Of a DNA stretch of 64,000 nucleotides, positions 10,001 through 17,853 are shown piece by piece; position 1 is the first letter of the stretch, and every line of letters starts with the position of its first letter. The notes under the pieces are model-generated. The model was not told the origin of the DNA and made no database searches. It saw only the letters and a list, made by a program, of their open reading frames with translations. The stretch spans positions 310,001 to 374,000 of the forward strand of contig NZ_JNLE01000003.1 of assembly GCF_000702945.1 (NCBI RefSeq), written 5' to 3'. The DNA comes from Clostridium sp. KNHs205. Lineage in GTDB: Bacteria; Bacillota; Clostridia; Lachnospirales; Lachnospiraceae. Made by a program: the position numbers and the translations under genes.

Positions 10001-10238
10001 ATACATTGTAGCCTTTCATGGTACGGTATCTGGGTATGATATCCTTAATAACCCTGGTCAGCACGTGGCCGATGTGGGGTTTTCCATTGGCAGTGGGCGG
10101 TCCGTCGTAAAAGGTGTAGGGCTTTCCGTTTTTTCTTTCCTCAATGGTCTTTTCAAATACTTTTTCATTTTTCCAGAATTTCAGTACTTCTTTTTCACGC
10201 TCTACAAAGTTCAGATTCGTAGACACCTTATCGTACAT
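7068..10238 (-). CDS. ileS: Isoleucyl-tRNA synthetase, long (eukaryote-like) type
   Basis: The enzyme charges tRNA-Ile with isoleucine and edits valine. PHIGH lies at residues 54-58 and KMSKS near residue 604. Zinc-ribbon-like Cys pairs include YCPRCG, HCWRC and IKCPECG. At 1056 residues, and with the PPTANGKPHIGH context, it matches the longer second class of bacterial IleRS, related to the eukaryotic cytosolic enzyme, rather than the form of about 930 residues in E. coli. That class is often less sensitive to mupirocin; this is a family property, not shown here. Expression is controlled by an upstream T-box with an ATC specifier. Frame and length are intact. Confidence 0.97.
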   Translation of the reverse strand: MYDKVSTNLNFVEREKEVLKFWKNEKVFEKTIEERKNGKPYTFYDGPPTANGKPHIGHVLTRVIKDIIPRYRTMKGYNVLRKAGWDTHGLPVELEVEKKLGLDGKEQIEEYGLEPFIHECKESVWKYKGMWEDFSETVGYWVDMENPYVTYDNNFIESEWWALKQIWEKGLLYKGFKIVPYCPRCGTPLSSNEVAMGYKDVKEKSAIAKFKVKGTENEYILAWTTTPWTLPSNVALCVNPVETYVKAAVQINAKGDIIKEDSEDKTSVRTEKYILAEALLSVIDGDYTIEETYVGTDLEYKEYEPLFDYVELDKKAYFVTCDTYVTLSDGTGVVHIAPAFGEDDANVGRRYDLPFVQLVDGKGEMKPEVTDFAGVFCKNADEGIIKLLASKNLLFKTLKFEHSYPHCWRCDTPLIYYARDSWFIKMTEVKDQLVANNNTINWMPESIGQGRFGDWIKNVQDWGISRDRYWGTPLNIWECEDGHRHAIGSIEELKSMSDNCPDNIELHRPFIDAVTIKCPECGKEMKRVKPVIDCWFDSGAMPFAQWHYPFENKEMFDNNFPADFISEAVDQTRGWFYSLLAISTLIFEKSPYKNVIVLGHVQDENGQKMSKSKGNAVDPFDTLSEHGADAVRWYFYINSALWLPNRFHSSAVTEGQRKFMGTFWNTYAFFVLYANIDEFDATKYSLDYDKLSVMDKWLLSKLNTLVKTVDSHLENYRITEAARLLDSFVDEMSNWYVRRSRERFWAKGMEQDKINAYMTLYTTLVTLAKVSAPFIPYMTEDIYRNLVVKLDKSAPESIHLCEFPGFAEEFIDKDLEKNMEAVLDIVVLGRACRNTANIKNRQPIGTMYVKADYTLTPFYLEIIEEELNVKKVVFTDDVRNFTSYSFKPQLKTLGPKFGKQIGAIRTLLSELNGNAAMDELNTTGKLKITIEGAEAVLEKEDLLIEAAQTEGFVSDSDKGITVVLETSLSPELIEEGFVREIISKIQTMRKDAGFEVMDHIEVYQEGNEVIKGIFERNIEEIKSEVLAKEIILGEVKGFTKEWSINGENVVLGVVKK

Positions 10239-10387
10239 GTGATATCCTCCTTACTTATCTAACGCCTGTATAACAGACTAATAACTTATCATTTTGCACT
10301 CATGGATATTCGTTTCTATCCCGCCCGGCAGGCTTTTATGCATCAGGAAATTGTGTCCGTCTGTCAGGATGTAATTTCCTAATATAT

Positions 10388-10650
10388 AAAAAGCCCCCAT
10401 CCATAAACAGGATGAGAGCATTTGGGCTTCATTGTACCACCTATTTACATACGTTTCCTCTTAAAGCATTTCCAGAAAAGGAACATGATATGCTATCTGT
10501 ATAACGGCAGATACCGGCTCAGCTTACTAACCTGATGGTCTTCAGCTTGCAACTTGGGAGTGATTTTCGAAAATCCGCTACTGGTACCGGGCTTACACTC
10601 TCCCCGGCTCGCTTGGACGTTTGCCTGACTTCTACTCTCTCCGTCACAGT
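10388..10650 (-). promoter_or_regulatory. T-box riboswitch controlling ileS (isoleucine specifier)
   Basis: The minus strand carries a stem I with GGAGAGAGTAGAAG, the T-box bulge AGGTGGTACAATGAA (about 10429-10443), and a terminator whose GGGGC arm runs into TTTTT (10388-10429). The specifier loop just 5' of the CCGTT that closes stem I against GACGG contains ATC (10510-10512), an isoleucine codon, matching the gene downstream. The T-box bulge is slightly off the usual AGGGTGGTACCGCG. Uncharged tRNA-Ile would stabilise the antiterminator. Confidence 0.92.
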
Positions 10651-10683
10651 TTTTGTGTATTTATATAATTTATCTAATTTATA

Positions 10684-10712
10684 ATGATAGTATAAAAGTT
10701 TTTAAATGTCAA
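10684..10712 (-). promoter_or_regulatory. Promoter of the T-box/ileS transcript
   Basis: TTGACA (10707-10712) and TATCAT (10684-10689) are separated by 17 bp on the minus strand and lie just upstream of stem I. Confidence 0.75.
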
Positions 10713-10783
10713 TTCCTTTTTTATGGATATCCATGGTGAGGGAATAAAGGATAACCCTGAAAATGTCCGATGATTTTGTATAA

Positions 10784-11992
10784 TCAGGGTATTATTTCCG
10801 TTCCATCATCTGTGCCGGGTTCTTCCGTGGGTGTAATTACTTCTCCCGTAGGTGTTACCGTTACAGTATCCGTGGGCGTAACCTCCGGCGTTACCGTAAC
10901 TTCCTCCGTCGGTTCCGGCGTCTGGGTCGGTTCCTTTGTTGGTTTTGCCGGCTTCTTGGTAGGTGTTGGCGTCGGTTCCGGTGTATCTGTCGGCTCCTCT
11001 GTTGGTGTCGGTGTCAGAGTAGGCGTTGGTGTCGGCTTCTTGGTAGGAATTCTGGTAGGAACCTTCACATCATCAGGGTTGATACCGTATTCCTCCAGAT
11101 TATCGTAACTTATAGCCTGACTGTAATCTTCACTTGGAGTAAATTTATAATATTCCTCCAGACACATGTTATTCTCGTAAAGGTATTTCGCCAGGGCTTT
11201 TCCCACATAACGTATATGCCAGGGCTCAAAGGAATAACCGGTCATGGCAGTCTTATCATCGGGATAACGTATGATAAAACCATAAAGATGGGCATTCGCC
11301 TTTAGCCATTCATACTCCGGTGTCTCTCCAAAGGAGGCATCCAGTCTGTAGTTTACAGACTTGGTTGAGATATCTATGGCAAGTCCGGTCTGATGCTCAC
11401 TGTATCCTGGTATGGCAGAGTATTTGGTGGTATGGTCCATCCCCTGGGTCTTAACATTATTGGTAAAGATCTGGTATTGCCTTTCATAAGAGCGGTATGC
11501 AGATACCCCGCAAAGGATATAACCCTTCTCCTCTGCGCCGTCAAAGAGCTTCTTTAAAGCTTCTCCGGCCTCTTTCCTCATAAGCTTCTTCTCGTCATAA
11601 TAGGTTATGGAAAAGTCCACATCTGGTACTGAAAGATCTGAGGGAATATAATCAGACGGTAACCTGAGTTCCTTATTTACTATAACCGTTATACTCTCTG
11701 GTGTAGTATCCAGTGTTACATTATCGTTGTTTGTAATTTCCTCTTCTAAATCGCCTGTATCCACGGATGTTCCCTCCCCTGGTATACTGTTATTATGATC
11801 TTCGTCCTCAGAAGCCTCCTCCTGATAGGACGGGTTGTTATAATACTGGCTGGAGGCAGTGGATTCACTGGCACCTAATAATTGTTTTAAGGAAAAATAA
11901 CCCATGCTGCCAACTACAACTATCGGCAGTCCAACAAGGAAAATTCTTCTTAATAATTTCATTCTTCTGGCTTTTTTCCTTCTGTTTTGCAT
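10784..11992 (-). CDS. VanY/DacB-type D-alanyl-D-alanine carboxypeptidase (peptidase M15B) with Pro/Thr-rich tail
   Basis: After a basic N-terminus comes a membrane anchor (FLVGLPIVVVGSMGYF), then a Ser/Glu-rich spacer and a catalytic domain at roughly residues 125-305. The zinc motifs are SEHQTGLAIDI (SxHxxGxAxD) and EPWHIRYVG, so it should trim the terminal D-Ala from peptidoglycan stem peptides outside the membrane. The last 80 or so residues are a Thr/Pro/Glu repeat tail (units such as PTPTPT and EPTEEV) with no domain or sorting motif after it. A GGAGAG site precedes the ATG. It follows pncB by about 40 bp and may share its transcript. The opposite strand shows a Val/Gly-rich open frame that merely mirrors the repeat. 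Confidence 0.88.
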   Translation of the reverse strand: MQNRRKKARRMKLLRRIFLVGLPIVVVGSMGYFSLKQLLGASESTASSQYYNNPSYQEEASEDEDHNNSIPGEGTSVDTGDLEEEITNNDNVTLDTTPESITVIVNKELRLPSDYIPSDLSVPDVDFSITYYDEKKLMRKEAGEALKKLFDGAEEKGYILCGVSAYRSYERQYQIFTNNVKTQGMDHTTKYSAIPGYSEHQTGLAIDISTKSVNYRLDASFGETPEYEWLKANAHLYGFIIRYPDDKTAMTGYSFEPWHIRYVGKALAKYLYENNMCLEEYYKFTPSEDYSQAISYDNLEEYGINPDDVKVPTRIPTKKPTPTPTLTPTPTEEPTDTPEPTPTPTKKPAKPTKEPTQTPEPTEEVTVTPEVTPTDTVTVTPTGEVITPTEEPGTDDGTEIIP

Positions 11993-12033
11993 ACTCTCTC
12001 CGTACTGTACTTCCTAAAGGAGGTCTAAACCCC

Positions 12034-13491
12034 TTAATTATTGCCTGTTATATTGATACTGTCTAAAAGCGAATGCTTTAACTGGTATAGATCATTGGAT
12101 AAATCGATATAAACTTCATGAGGATTAACAAGTCTTCTGGTCTCATCCCATAGAGTATTAAGCTCTTTCTGGCAGTATGCCCTGATGTCCATAACACTTG
12201 GCGACTCATATACACATTTTCCATCTTTAAATACCGGTACCAGCAGCTCTCTTAAAGTATAACTGCCACCTTTTAGATATGTCTTTTTCCAGGTAGCCAT
12301 TGGATCAAAAAGCTTTAATGGATATTCTTCTTTGTAAACTTCATCAGCCATGGCAATTAAATCTGCCTTGATCTTACCGTTTTCTTTGTCATAAACTCGA
12401 TATATTGTCTTATTGCCGGGATTCGTTATCTTCCATTGATTTTCCGACAATTTTATCTTTGGTATGAATTTATCCCCCTTCTTAATGGCAGCAAGTTTGT
12501 ACACACCGCCGAAAGCAGGACAATCCTTTGAGGTAATCAGATTAGTACCTACACCCCAGGAGTTAATGGCAGCTCCCTGGGTCTTAAGGGAATCTATCAG
12601 GTATTCATCCAGATCGCTGGAGGCAACAATAACAGCATCCTGAAAACCTTCTTCATTTAACATCTTCCGGGCTTTCTTGGACAGATAAGCTAAGTCACCG
12701 CTGTCTAAGCGAATACCGTACTTCTCAGGCATAATACCGGCTTCCCTTAATTCCTTAAAGACCTTTATTGCATTTGGCATTCCGGATCTTAAAGTATCAT
12801 AGGTATCTACCAGAAGTGTTGTGTTCTGGGGATAAAGCTTGGCATATTCACGAAAAGCTGAAATTTCATCCTCAAAGCTCATTATCCAGCTATGGGCATG
12901 GGTTCCAAGAGCAGGAACATCAAACATCCTGGCAGTCAGCACATTACTGGTACCGACACATCCGCCGATTACTGCGGCTCTTGCTCCATAAACTCCCGCA
13001 TCAGGTCCCTGGGCTCTTCTTAAGCCGAATTCCATAACAGGTTCACCCTTGGCAGCATAACAGACCCTGGAGGCCTTGGTAGCTATAAGACTTTGATGGT
13101 TTACAATGTTTAATATGGCTGTCTCAATTAATTGAGCCTCCATAATAGGTGCAATTATCTTAAGCAAAGGCTCCATGGGGAATACTACGGTACCTTCTTC
13201 AACGGCATAGATATCTCCGGTAAAACGAAAACCTCTCAGATACTCCAGGAAATCCTCCCCGAACATACCAAGGCTTCTTAAATATACGATATCATCGTCG
13301 GTGAAACAGATGTTATTAATATAGTCAATAACCTGCTCCAGTCCGGCACAAACCGCATACCCGCTGCCGGAGGGGTTGTTTCGGTAGAATACATCAAATA
13401 TAACTGTTTCGTTGGCTCCGTTCTTGTAGTACCCCTGCATCATAGTCAGCTCATAAAAGTCAGTAAGCAGGGTAAGGTTCTCTTTTCCCAT
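12034..13491 (-). CDS. pncB: Nicotinate phosphoribosyltransferase
   Basis: This protein of about 485 residues joins nicotinate to PRPP to give nicotinate mononucleotide, the first step of Preiss-Handler NAD salvage. Family blocks visible are LLTDFYELTMMQGYY at the N-terminus, the FGLRRAQGPDAG phosphate loop, GTHAHSW, IRLDSGDLAYLSKKAR and the GVGTNL segment. I placed the start at the Met at 13491 (MGKENLTLL) because AAGAAGGAAT precedes it and the conserved domain starts there. The track allows 13 more upstream residues that look untranslated. The upstream leader contains an inverted repeat that could be an operator. Confidence 0.93.
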   Translation of the reverse strand: MGKENLTLLTDFYELTMMQGYYKNGANETVIFDVFYRNNPSGSGYAVCAGLEQVIDYINNICFTDDDIVYLRSLGMFGEDFLEYLRGFRFTGDIYAVEEGTVVFPMEPLLKIIAPIMEAQLIETAILNIVNHQSLIATKASRVCYAAKGEPVMEFGLRRAQGPDAGVYGARAAVIGGCVGTSNVLTARMFDVPALGTHAHSWIMSFEDEISAFREYAKLYPQNTTLLVDTYDTLRSGMPNAIKVFKELREAGIMPEKYGIRLDSGDLAYLSKKARKMLNEEGFQDAVIVASSDLDEYLIDSLKTQGAAINSWGVGTNLITSKDCPAFGGVYKLAAIKKGDKFIPKIKLSENQWKITNPGNKTIYRVYDKENGKIKADLIAMADEVYKEEYPLKLFDPMATWKKTYLKGGSYTLRELLVPVFKDGKCVYESPSVMDIRAYCQKELNTLWDETRRLVNPHEVYIDLSNDLYQLKHSLLDSINITGNN

Positions 13492-13633
13492 TATTCCTTC
13501 TTTCTGGATAATCCAAACATTATGAAACACATTTACCTTCCACGCCTGTATGTTTAATGCCTATAAATATCGGCTGGTAAGATAGTGCTTTTCTTTTCAC
13601 TCTATTATCCTGGTGCACTTATTTAGTCTGTAT

Positions 13634-13674
13634 AACCTGTTAGTCCTGAACATAATAATACTTATGAACAGGTT
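13634..13674. promoter_or_regulatory. Inverted repeat in the pncB leader
   Basis: AACCTGTT (13634-13641) and AACAGGTT (13667-13674) form a perfect 8-bp inverted repeat with a 25-nt spacer, downstream of the predicted start of transcription. It may be an RNA hairpin or a repressor site for NAD control; nothing in the sequence decides which. Confidence 0.4.
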
Positions 13675-13722
13675 GCTCTGGTAGGGAATCTGGCGTAAAT
13701 TAAAAATTCCCCGTACGTTTTC

Positions 13723-13750
13723 ATTATATCACATTATTTCCAGAGTACAA
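13723..13750 (-). promoter_or_regulatory. Promoter of pncB
   Basis: TTGTAC (13745-13750) and TATAAT (13723-13728) are separated by 16 bp on the minus strand, giving a leader of about 225 nt. Confidence 0.6.
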
Positions 13751-13864
13751 GAAATAGCAGGATTTTTAATAATACTTAAGGATTTTGTAAGTTCTCATAA
13801 AAGATGCGCATAAAAGTAAAAAATATGTTATAATACCAGTAATGAAATTATAGCAGGAGGGGTT

Positions 13865-14596
13865 ATGAGAACCTTATTCGTTTTATTATTCTTACTTATA
13901 TTTTTTACCGTCAGTCTTCTTTTATTTCTGTATGAAATCATCCTCGGCAAGATCAATCCCAGAAAAAAAGTGGAATCCTCCCAGCGCATCGTATCCTGGG
14001 CATTTCGTGTGATTCTGTTTATCAGCGGTACAAAGTATGAGGTAAGGGGTCTGGAGAATGTTCCAAAAGACCAGGCTGTATTATATGTATCCAACCACCG
14101 CAGTTATTTTGATATTGTTCTGGGTTATGCAACGGTACCCACGCTCACCGGATATGTGGCAAAAAAAGAAATCGGGAAAGTGCCTATCCTCAAGGTCTGG
14201 ATGAAATATCTTAACTGTCTTTTCTTAGACAGGGACGACCTAAGAGAAGGGCTAAAAATGATTCTTACAGGAGTAGACCTGGTTAAGAATGGCTATTCTG
14301 TATTCATCTCTCCCGAGGGAACCAGAAATCATGGTGACGAAATGCTCCCCTTTAAGGAAGGCAGCTTAAAGATTGCAGAAAAATCAGGCTGTCCCATCAT
14401 TCCCGTTGCAATATCCAATACGGACAATATTTTTGAAAATCATCTTCCCTGGATAAGAAGAGCGAAAGTTATCATAGAATACGGCAAACCCGTAGAGCCA
14501 GGTTCCTTAAGCAAAGAAGAGCGTAAATTCCTGGGCTCCCATGTTCAGAATATTATCCGTGGCATGCTTCAGAAAAATGCCGGCCAAACAGTTTAA
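13865..14596 (+). CDS. plsC: 1-acyl-sn-glycerol-3-phosphate acyltransferase (PlsC family)
   Basis: The 243-residue protein starts with a strong membrane helix (LFVLLFLLIFFTVSLLLFLY). Motif I is NHRSYFD (HX4D) near residue 77 and motif III is SPEGTRN near residue 150, followed by PIIPVAISN. These are the active-site and glycerophosphate-binding blocks of the family that acylates lysophosphatidic acid to phosphatidic acid at the inner membrane face. GCAGGAGGGGTT precedes the ATG. A possible -10 TATAAT is at 13829-13834. The gene after it, 70 bp on, is an anchored protein of unknown role. Substrate specificity beyond the family is inferred. Confidence 0.92.
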   Translation: MRTLFVLLFLLIFFTVSLLLFLYEIILGKINPRKKVESSQRIVSWAFRVILFISGTKYEVRGLENVPKDQAVLYVSNHRSYFDIVLGYATVPTLTGYVAKKEIGKVPILKVWMKYLNCLFLDRDDLREGLKMILTGVDLVKNGYSVFISPEGTRNHGDEMLPFKEGSLKIAEKSGCPIIPVAISNTDNIFENHLPWIRRAKVIIEYGKPVEPGSLSKEERKFLGSHVQNIIRGMLQKNAGQTV

Positions 14597-14665
14597 TTAC
14601 TTGAACTTTTGAAAAATTAATGATAAAATAAATCCATTGCAAATTCTGGGGAAGGAGGTAGAAAG

Positions 14666-15127
14666 TTGAGTCCCGGTATTATTGTATTGATAGTAGTTCT
14701 GGTTGTTGTTCTTGGTGCTCTTATCGGTCTGTCCATTTATGGAAGAAAGCTTCAGAAAAGATCTGAAGAAAGTCAGGCTCAGATGAAAGCCGGCGCACAG
14801 TCAGTTTCTATTTTAGTAATAGATAAAAAGCGAATGAAGTTAACGGAGGCCGATCTGCCAAAGATAGTAATCGATCAGACACCGAAATATCTGCGCCGTT
14901 CTAAGGTCCCCATTGTAAAAGCAAAAATCGGACCAAAGATTATGAATTTAATGTGCGACGATAAGATTTTTGATCTTATCCCCGTTAAAAAAGAAGTAAA
15001 AGCCGTAATGAACGGTATTTACATTATGGATGTAAAAGGCTTACGCACAAATCTTGATGTAAAGCCTGAAAAGCAAAAACTTTTTGCAAGAATCAAAGGC
15101 AAAATTACAAAGAATAACAAAGCTTAA
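14666..15127 (+). CDS. Membrane-anchored protein of unknown function
   Basis: This protein of 153 residues begins with TTG, supported by GGAGG seven bases upstream. One helix (IIVLIVVLVVVLGALIGLSIY) anchors it, leaving a cytoplasmic domain of about 125 residues rich in Lys and Ile/Val, including KVPIVKAKIGPKIMNLMCDD. I do not recognise a named domain. The position right after plsC and before a shared terminator suggests a two-gene unit, so a role at the membrane is plausible but not shown. Confidence 0.75.
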   Translation: MSPGIIVLIVVLVVVLGALIGLSIYGRKLQKRSEESQAQMKAGAQSVSILVIDKKRMKLTEADLPKIVIDQTPKYLRRSKVPIVKAKIGPKIMNLMCDDKIFDLIPVKKEVKAVMNGIYIMDVKGLRTNLDVKPEKQKLFARIKGKITKNNKA

Positions 15128-15131
15128 AATC

Positions 15132-15176
15132 AAACAGCCGCCTACCCTTGATATTACAGGTAAAACGGCTGTTTTT
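15132..15176. terminator. Bidirectional terminator
   Basis: AAACAGCCG pairs with CGGCTGTTT with an inner TACC/GGTA pair, followed by T-rich tails. It lies between the convergent 14666 gene and DUF1934 gene. Confidence 0.85.
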
Positions 15177-15195
15177 ATTTCTTATTTACTGCTGT

Positions 15196-15618
15196 TTATT
15201 TTCTCGAGGTTATCTTTATCTGTATCTGACAGTCACCGATAAAGGCATAATTTATATCCAGTCCATAATTTATCTCTAACGTCAATTTATCCTCTTCCTC
15301 TGCTACCTGTATCCTGCCGGTATGAATGCCTATTTGCAGATCGCCATAAGGAGTGTTGTAGAAAGTGGTATTCTTCCTGCCTACTTCAAATATCATATGG
15401 ACATTGCTGGCACCTCTTTTTATAATATCAATCTGTTCATTTCCTACCTTAACAGTACAACTGGTCACTCCGTCGGTGCCCTCTATTACTTCATCATAGC
15501 AAATGTAATGTTTGTCGTTTTTGTTATAGTACTGACCCACGGATATTACTTCAATGGGCTCGTCCCTGTCTACCTCGTATTGAAGTCCGGATATGGAAAC
15601 CAATACATCTTTCTTCAT
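15196..15618 (-). CDS. DUF1934 (YwiB-like) beta-barrel protein
   Basis: The 140 residues show alternating strand-like patterns with features of the DUF1934/YwiB family: a YICYDEVIEG segment, then SCTVKVGNEQIDIIKRG, a TTFYNTPYGDLQIGIHTGRI block, and LEINYGLDINYAFIGDCQIQI at the C-terminus. The fold is expected to be calycin-like and the function is unknown. AGGGAGGATTGC precedes the ATG. It is the last gene of the ddl-murI operon, 31 bp after murI, so a cell-envelope link is suggested by position only. Confidence 0.8.
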   Translation of the reverse strand: MKKDVLVSISGLQYEVDRDEPIEVISVGQYYNKNDKHYICYDEVIEGTDGVTSCTVKVGNEQIDIIKRGASNVHMIFEVGRKNTTFYNTPYGDLQIGIHTGRIQVAEEEDKLTLEINYGLDINYAFIGDCQIQIKITSRK

Positions 15619-15649
15619 GCAATCCTCCCTATCACGCCTTGCTTTCAGG

Positions 15650-16480
15650 CTATAAATATGTTGTCAGAGCATCCGCAAAGCTTTCAATATTCACATCTTC
15701 AGTTTCAACTACGTCACAGGGAAGTATGGTATTGGCAAACCTTTTGAATTTATCCGCACCGTCACTTACATAGAATTTATGCTCACAGGCAGGTCCGTTA
15801 TTTTCTATTCCTGCCTGCATCAGCACCTGCTTTAACTCTATGGCTGTTTCATAAGCAGGATTAACCAATGTTACGTCATTTCCTACTATTGATCCGATTA
15901 TATTACGTATAAGAGGATAGTGGGTGCACCCTAATACCAGAGTGTCTATATTCAGTTCAAGGAGACTGCTGATATATCTCTTTGCCACCTCCACTGTCAA
16001 AGGATCTGTAAGCCAGCCTTCTTCCACAAGAGGAACAAAGAGGGGACAGGCCTTTCCGTATACCCGTACATCCGGATTCAGTTCTTTTATATATGTGTTA
16101 TATATTCCGCTGTTGATGGTGCCTTCTGTACCTATTACTCCGATATTTCCATTCTTTGTAGCTTCAGAAGCCACCTTGGCACCAGGTTTTACCACTCCGA
16201 TTACAGGTATTGAGACCTCTCTTGCAACCACCTCAAGTGCAAGTGCACTGGCCGTGTTACAGGCGATAACAATGGCCTTTACGTCTTTTGTCTGAAGGAA
16301 TTTGATTATTTGTCTTGAGTAAGTAATAATAGTCTTTTGTGATTTGCTTCCATATGGAACCCTTGCAGTATCTCCAAAATAGATTATCGTTTCTCCCGGT
16401 ATCTGTCTCATGATCTCCCTGGCTACCGTTAATCCCCCGATTCCGGAATCAAAAACACCGATAGGTGCATTACAAGACAT
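15650..16480 (-). CDS. murI: Glutamate racemase
   Basis: It makes D-glutamate for peptidoglycan. The two catalytic cysteines are visible in IACNTASA and LGCTHYPL, and the N-terminal loop is GVFDSGIGGLTV. I set the start at the Met at 16480 (MSCNAPIG), which has a strong AGGAGGAG site. The longer frame to 16519 would overlap ddl more deeply and has no site of its own. The chosen start overlaps the end of ddl by 11 bp, which implies translational coupling. Length (276 residues) is normal. Confidence 0.95.
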   Translation of the reverse strand: MSCNAPIGVFDSGIGGLTVAREIMRQIPGETIIYFGDTARVPYGSKSQKTIITYSRQIIKFLQTKDVKAIVIACNTASALALEVVAREVSIPVIGVVKPGAKVASEATKNGNIGVIGTEGTINSGIYNTYIKELNPDVRVYGKACPLFVPLVEEGWLTDPLTVEVAKRYISSLLELNIDTLVLGCTHYPLIRNIIGSIVGNDVTLVNPAYETAIELKQVLMQAGIENNGPACEHKFYVSDGADKFKRFANTILPCDVVETEDVNIESFADALTTYL

Positions 16481-17555
16481 CGCTCTCTCCTCCTGCTTCT
16501 GCTGCTCTGGCAAAGGCAAGCTGCAATAATTTTTCTATCAACTGGGGCTTTCCGATTCCTTTAGCCTCCCATAGCATGGGATACATGCTGATGGATGTAA
16601 AACCTGGCATGGTATTGATTTCGTTAAAGATTACTTCTCCGGTAATTCTATCGACGAAGAAATCCACTCTGGATAAACCATGTCCGTCCACTGCTCTAAA
16701 AATCTTTATAGCATAGTCCCGAATTGTATCAGCTGCGCCTGCGGGCAGTTCAGGAGAGATAATTGTCTTAGATTCTGCATTGTTGTATTTGGCATCATAA
16801 TCGTAGAACTGTGCTGCAGCTACGATTTCGCCTACACCGGATGCCCTGGATTCATTACCTCCAAGTACGGCGCATTCGATTTCGCGTCCATTAATGGTTT
16901 CCTCTACCAGTATCTTTCTGTCATGCTCTGCAGCAAGTTTTAAGCCTGCTATCAGTTCATCTCTGGACTCTGCCTTAGAGATACCTCTGGAGGAGCCGGA
17001 GTTTGAGGGTTTTATAAAAACAGGGTAAGGAATCGCTGCTTCAATTCTTTTAATGGTATCCTCCATGCTGTTTAGGTCTTTCCTTGTAACAGCCACATAT
17101 TTTGCCTGTCTGATGCCCAGCGTATCCACGATGATTTTTGTATATAATTTATCCATGGAAACGGAGGAAGCCAAAACTCCGCATCCAACATAAGGTATCT
17201 TAGCCAGTTCTAAGAGTCCCTGAATGGTACCGTCTTCTCCGCATAATCCGTGAAGAACAGGAAATACCACATCTACTTTTATTTTTTCTGCTTTGTCACC
17301 GTTTAAAATCAACACGGACTTAAGTGAAGCATCCGGTAACAGAACTGCGGTTTCTGTATTTTTAATCCAGGTACCTGAAGTAATTTCATCCACATTGTTT
17401 ACTTTCAGCCATTTTCCTTCTTTGGTAATTCCTATAATGAGAATACGGTATAAATCCGCATTGATATGTTTAATTACGGTAGTAGCGGAAACGCAAGAAA
17501 CCTCATGCTCAGTAGACTGCCCGCCAAACAAGACTGCAACTGTTTTTTTACTCAT
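16470..17555 (-). CDS. ddl: D-alanine--D-alanine ligase
   Basis: The 361-residue ATP-grasp enzyme joins two D-alanines for the peptidoglycan stem. Visible blocks are FGGQSTEHEVSCVSA at the N-terminus, VFPVLHGLCGEDGTIQG, the grasp loop KPSNSGSSRGISKA and DFFVDRITGEVIFNEINTMPGFT with metal-binding acids. It heads the ddl-murI-DUF1934 operon and is read away from spoIIR. There is no sign of a Van-type D-Ala-D-Lac change that I can judge with confidence. Confidence 0.95.
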   Translation of the reverse strand: MSKKTVAVLFGGQSTEHEVSCVSATTVIKHINADLYRILIIGITKEGKWLKVNNVDEITSGTWIKNTETAVLLPDASLKSVLILNGDKAEKIKVDVVFPVLHGLCGEDGTIQGLLELAKIPYVGCGVLASSVSMDKLYTKIIVDTLGIRQAKYVAVTRKDLNSMEDTIKRIEAAIPYPVFIKPSNSGSSRGISKAESRDELIAGLKLAAEHDRKILVEETINGREIECAVLGGNESRASGVGEIVAAAQFYDYDAKYNNAESKTIISPELPAGAADTIRDYAIKIFRAVDGHGLSRVDFFVDRITGEVIFNEINTMPGFTSISMYPMLWEAKGIGKPQLIEKLLQLAFARAAEAGGESDVL

Positions 17556-17853
17556 ACTGATATCCTTCCTTTAATATCCTGATGTTTGCTTTCGAAGCCT
17601 ATATCTCTATATCTTATCCTTAAAATTCTATTTTATGATTGTGATTTTCTTTGAATTTATACCGCTGTATGTGCAAATAATACCAGGCAAAACTTTGAGC
17701 CTGATATTTCTATTTTATACATATAGCTTTTTTTATTTTACTCTTTCTTTTTATAAATCGCAAGGATTTTATTCTTTTTACCTCTTTTGTTTAATTTTGG
17801 ATTATCCGTACATACTTAAAATAATTATAAATATCTAAAGGAGGTCCGGGAAC

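Noticed and set aside
10770-11108. Val/Gly-rich open frame on the plus strand
   Set aside because: It is the mirror of the Pro/Thr repeat in the carboxypeptidase gene, without a ribosome site of its own.
17635-17838. 67-residue Phe/Ile/Tyr-rich open frame between ddl and spoIIR
   Set aside because: No ribosome site; composition reflects AT-rich intergenic DNA.
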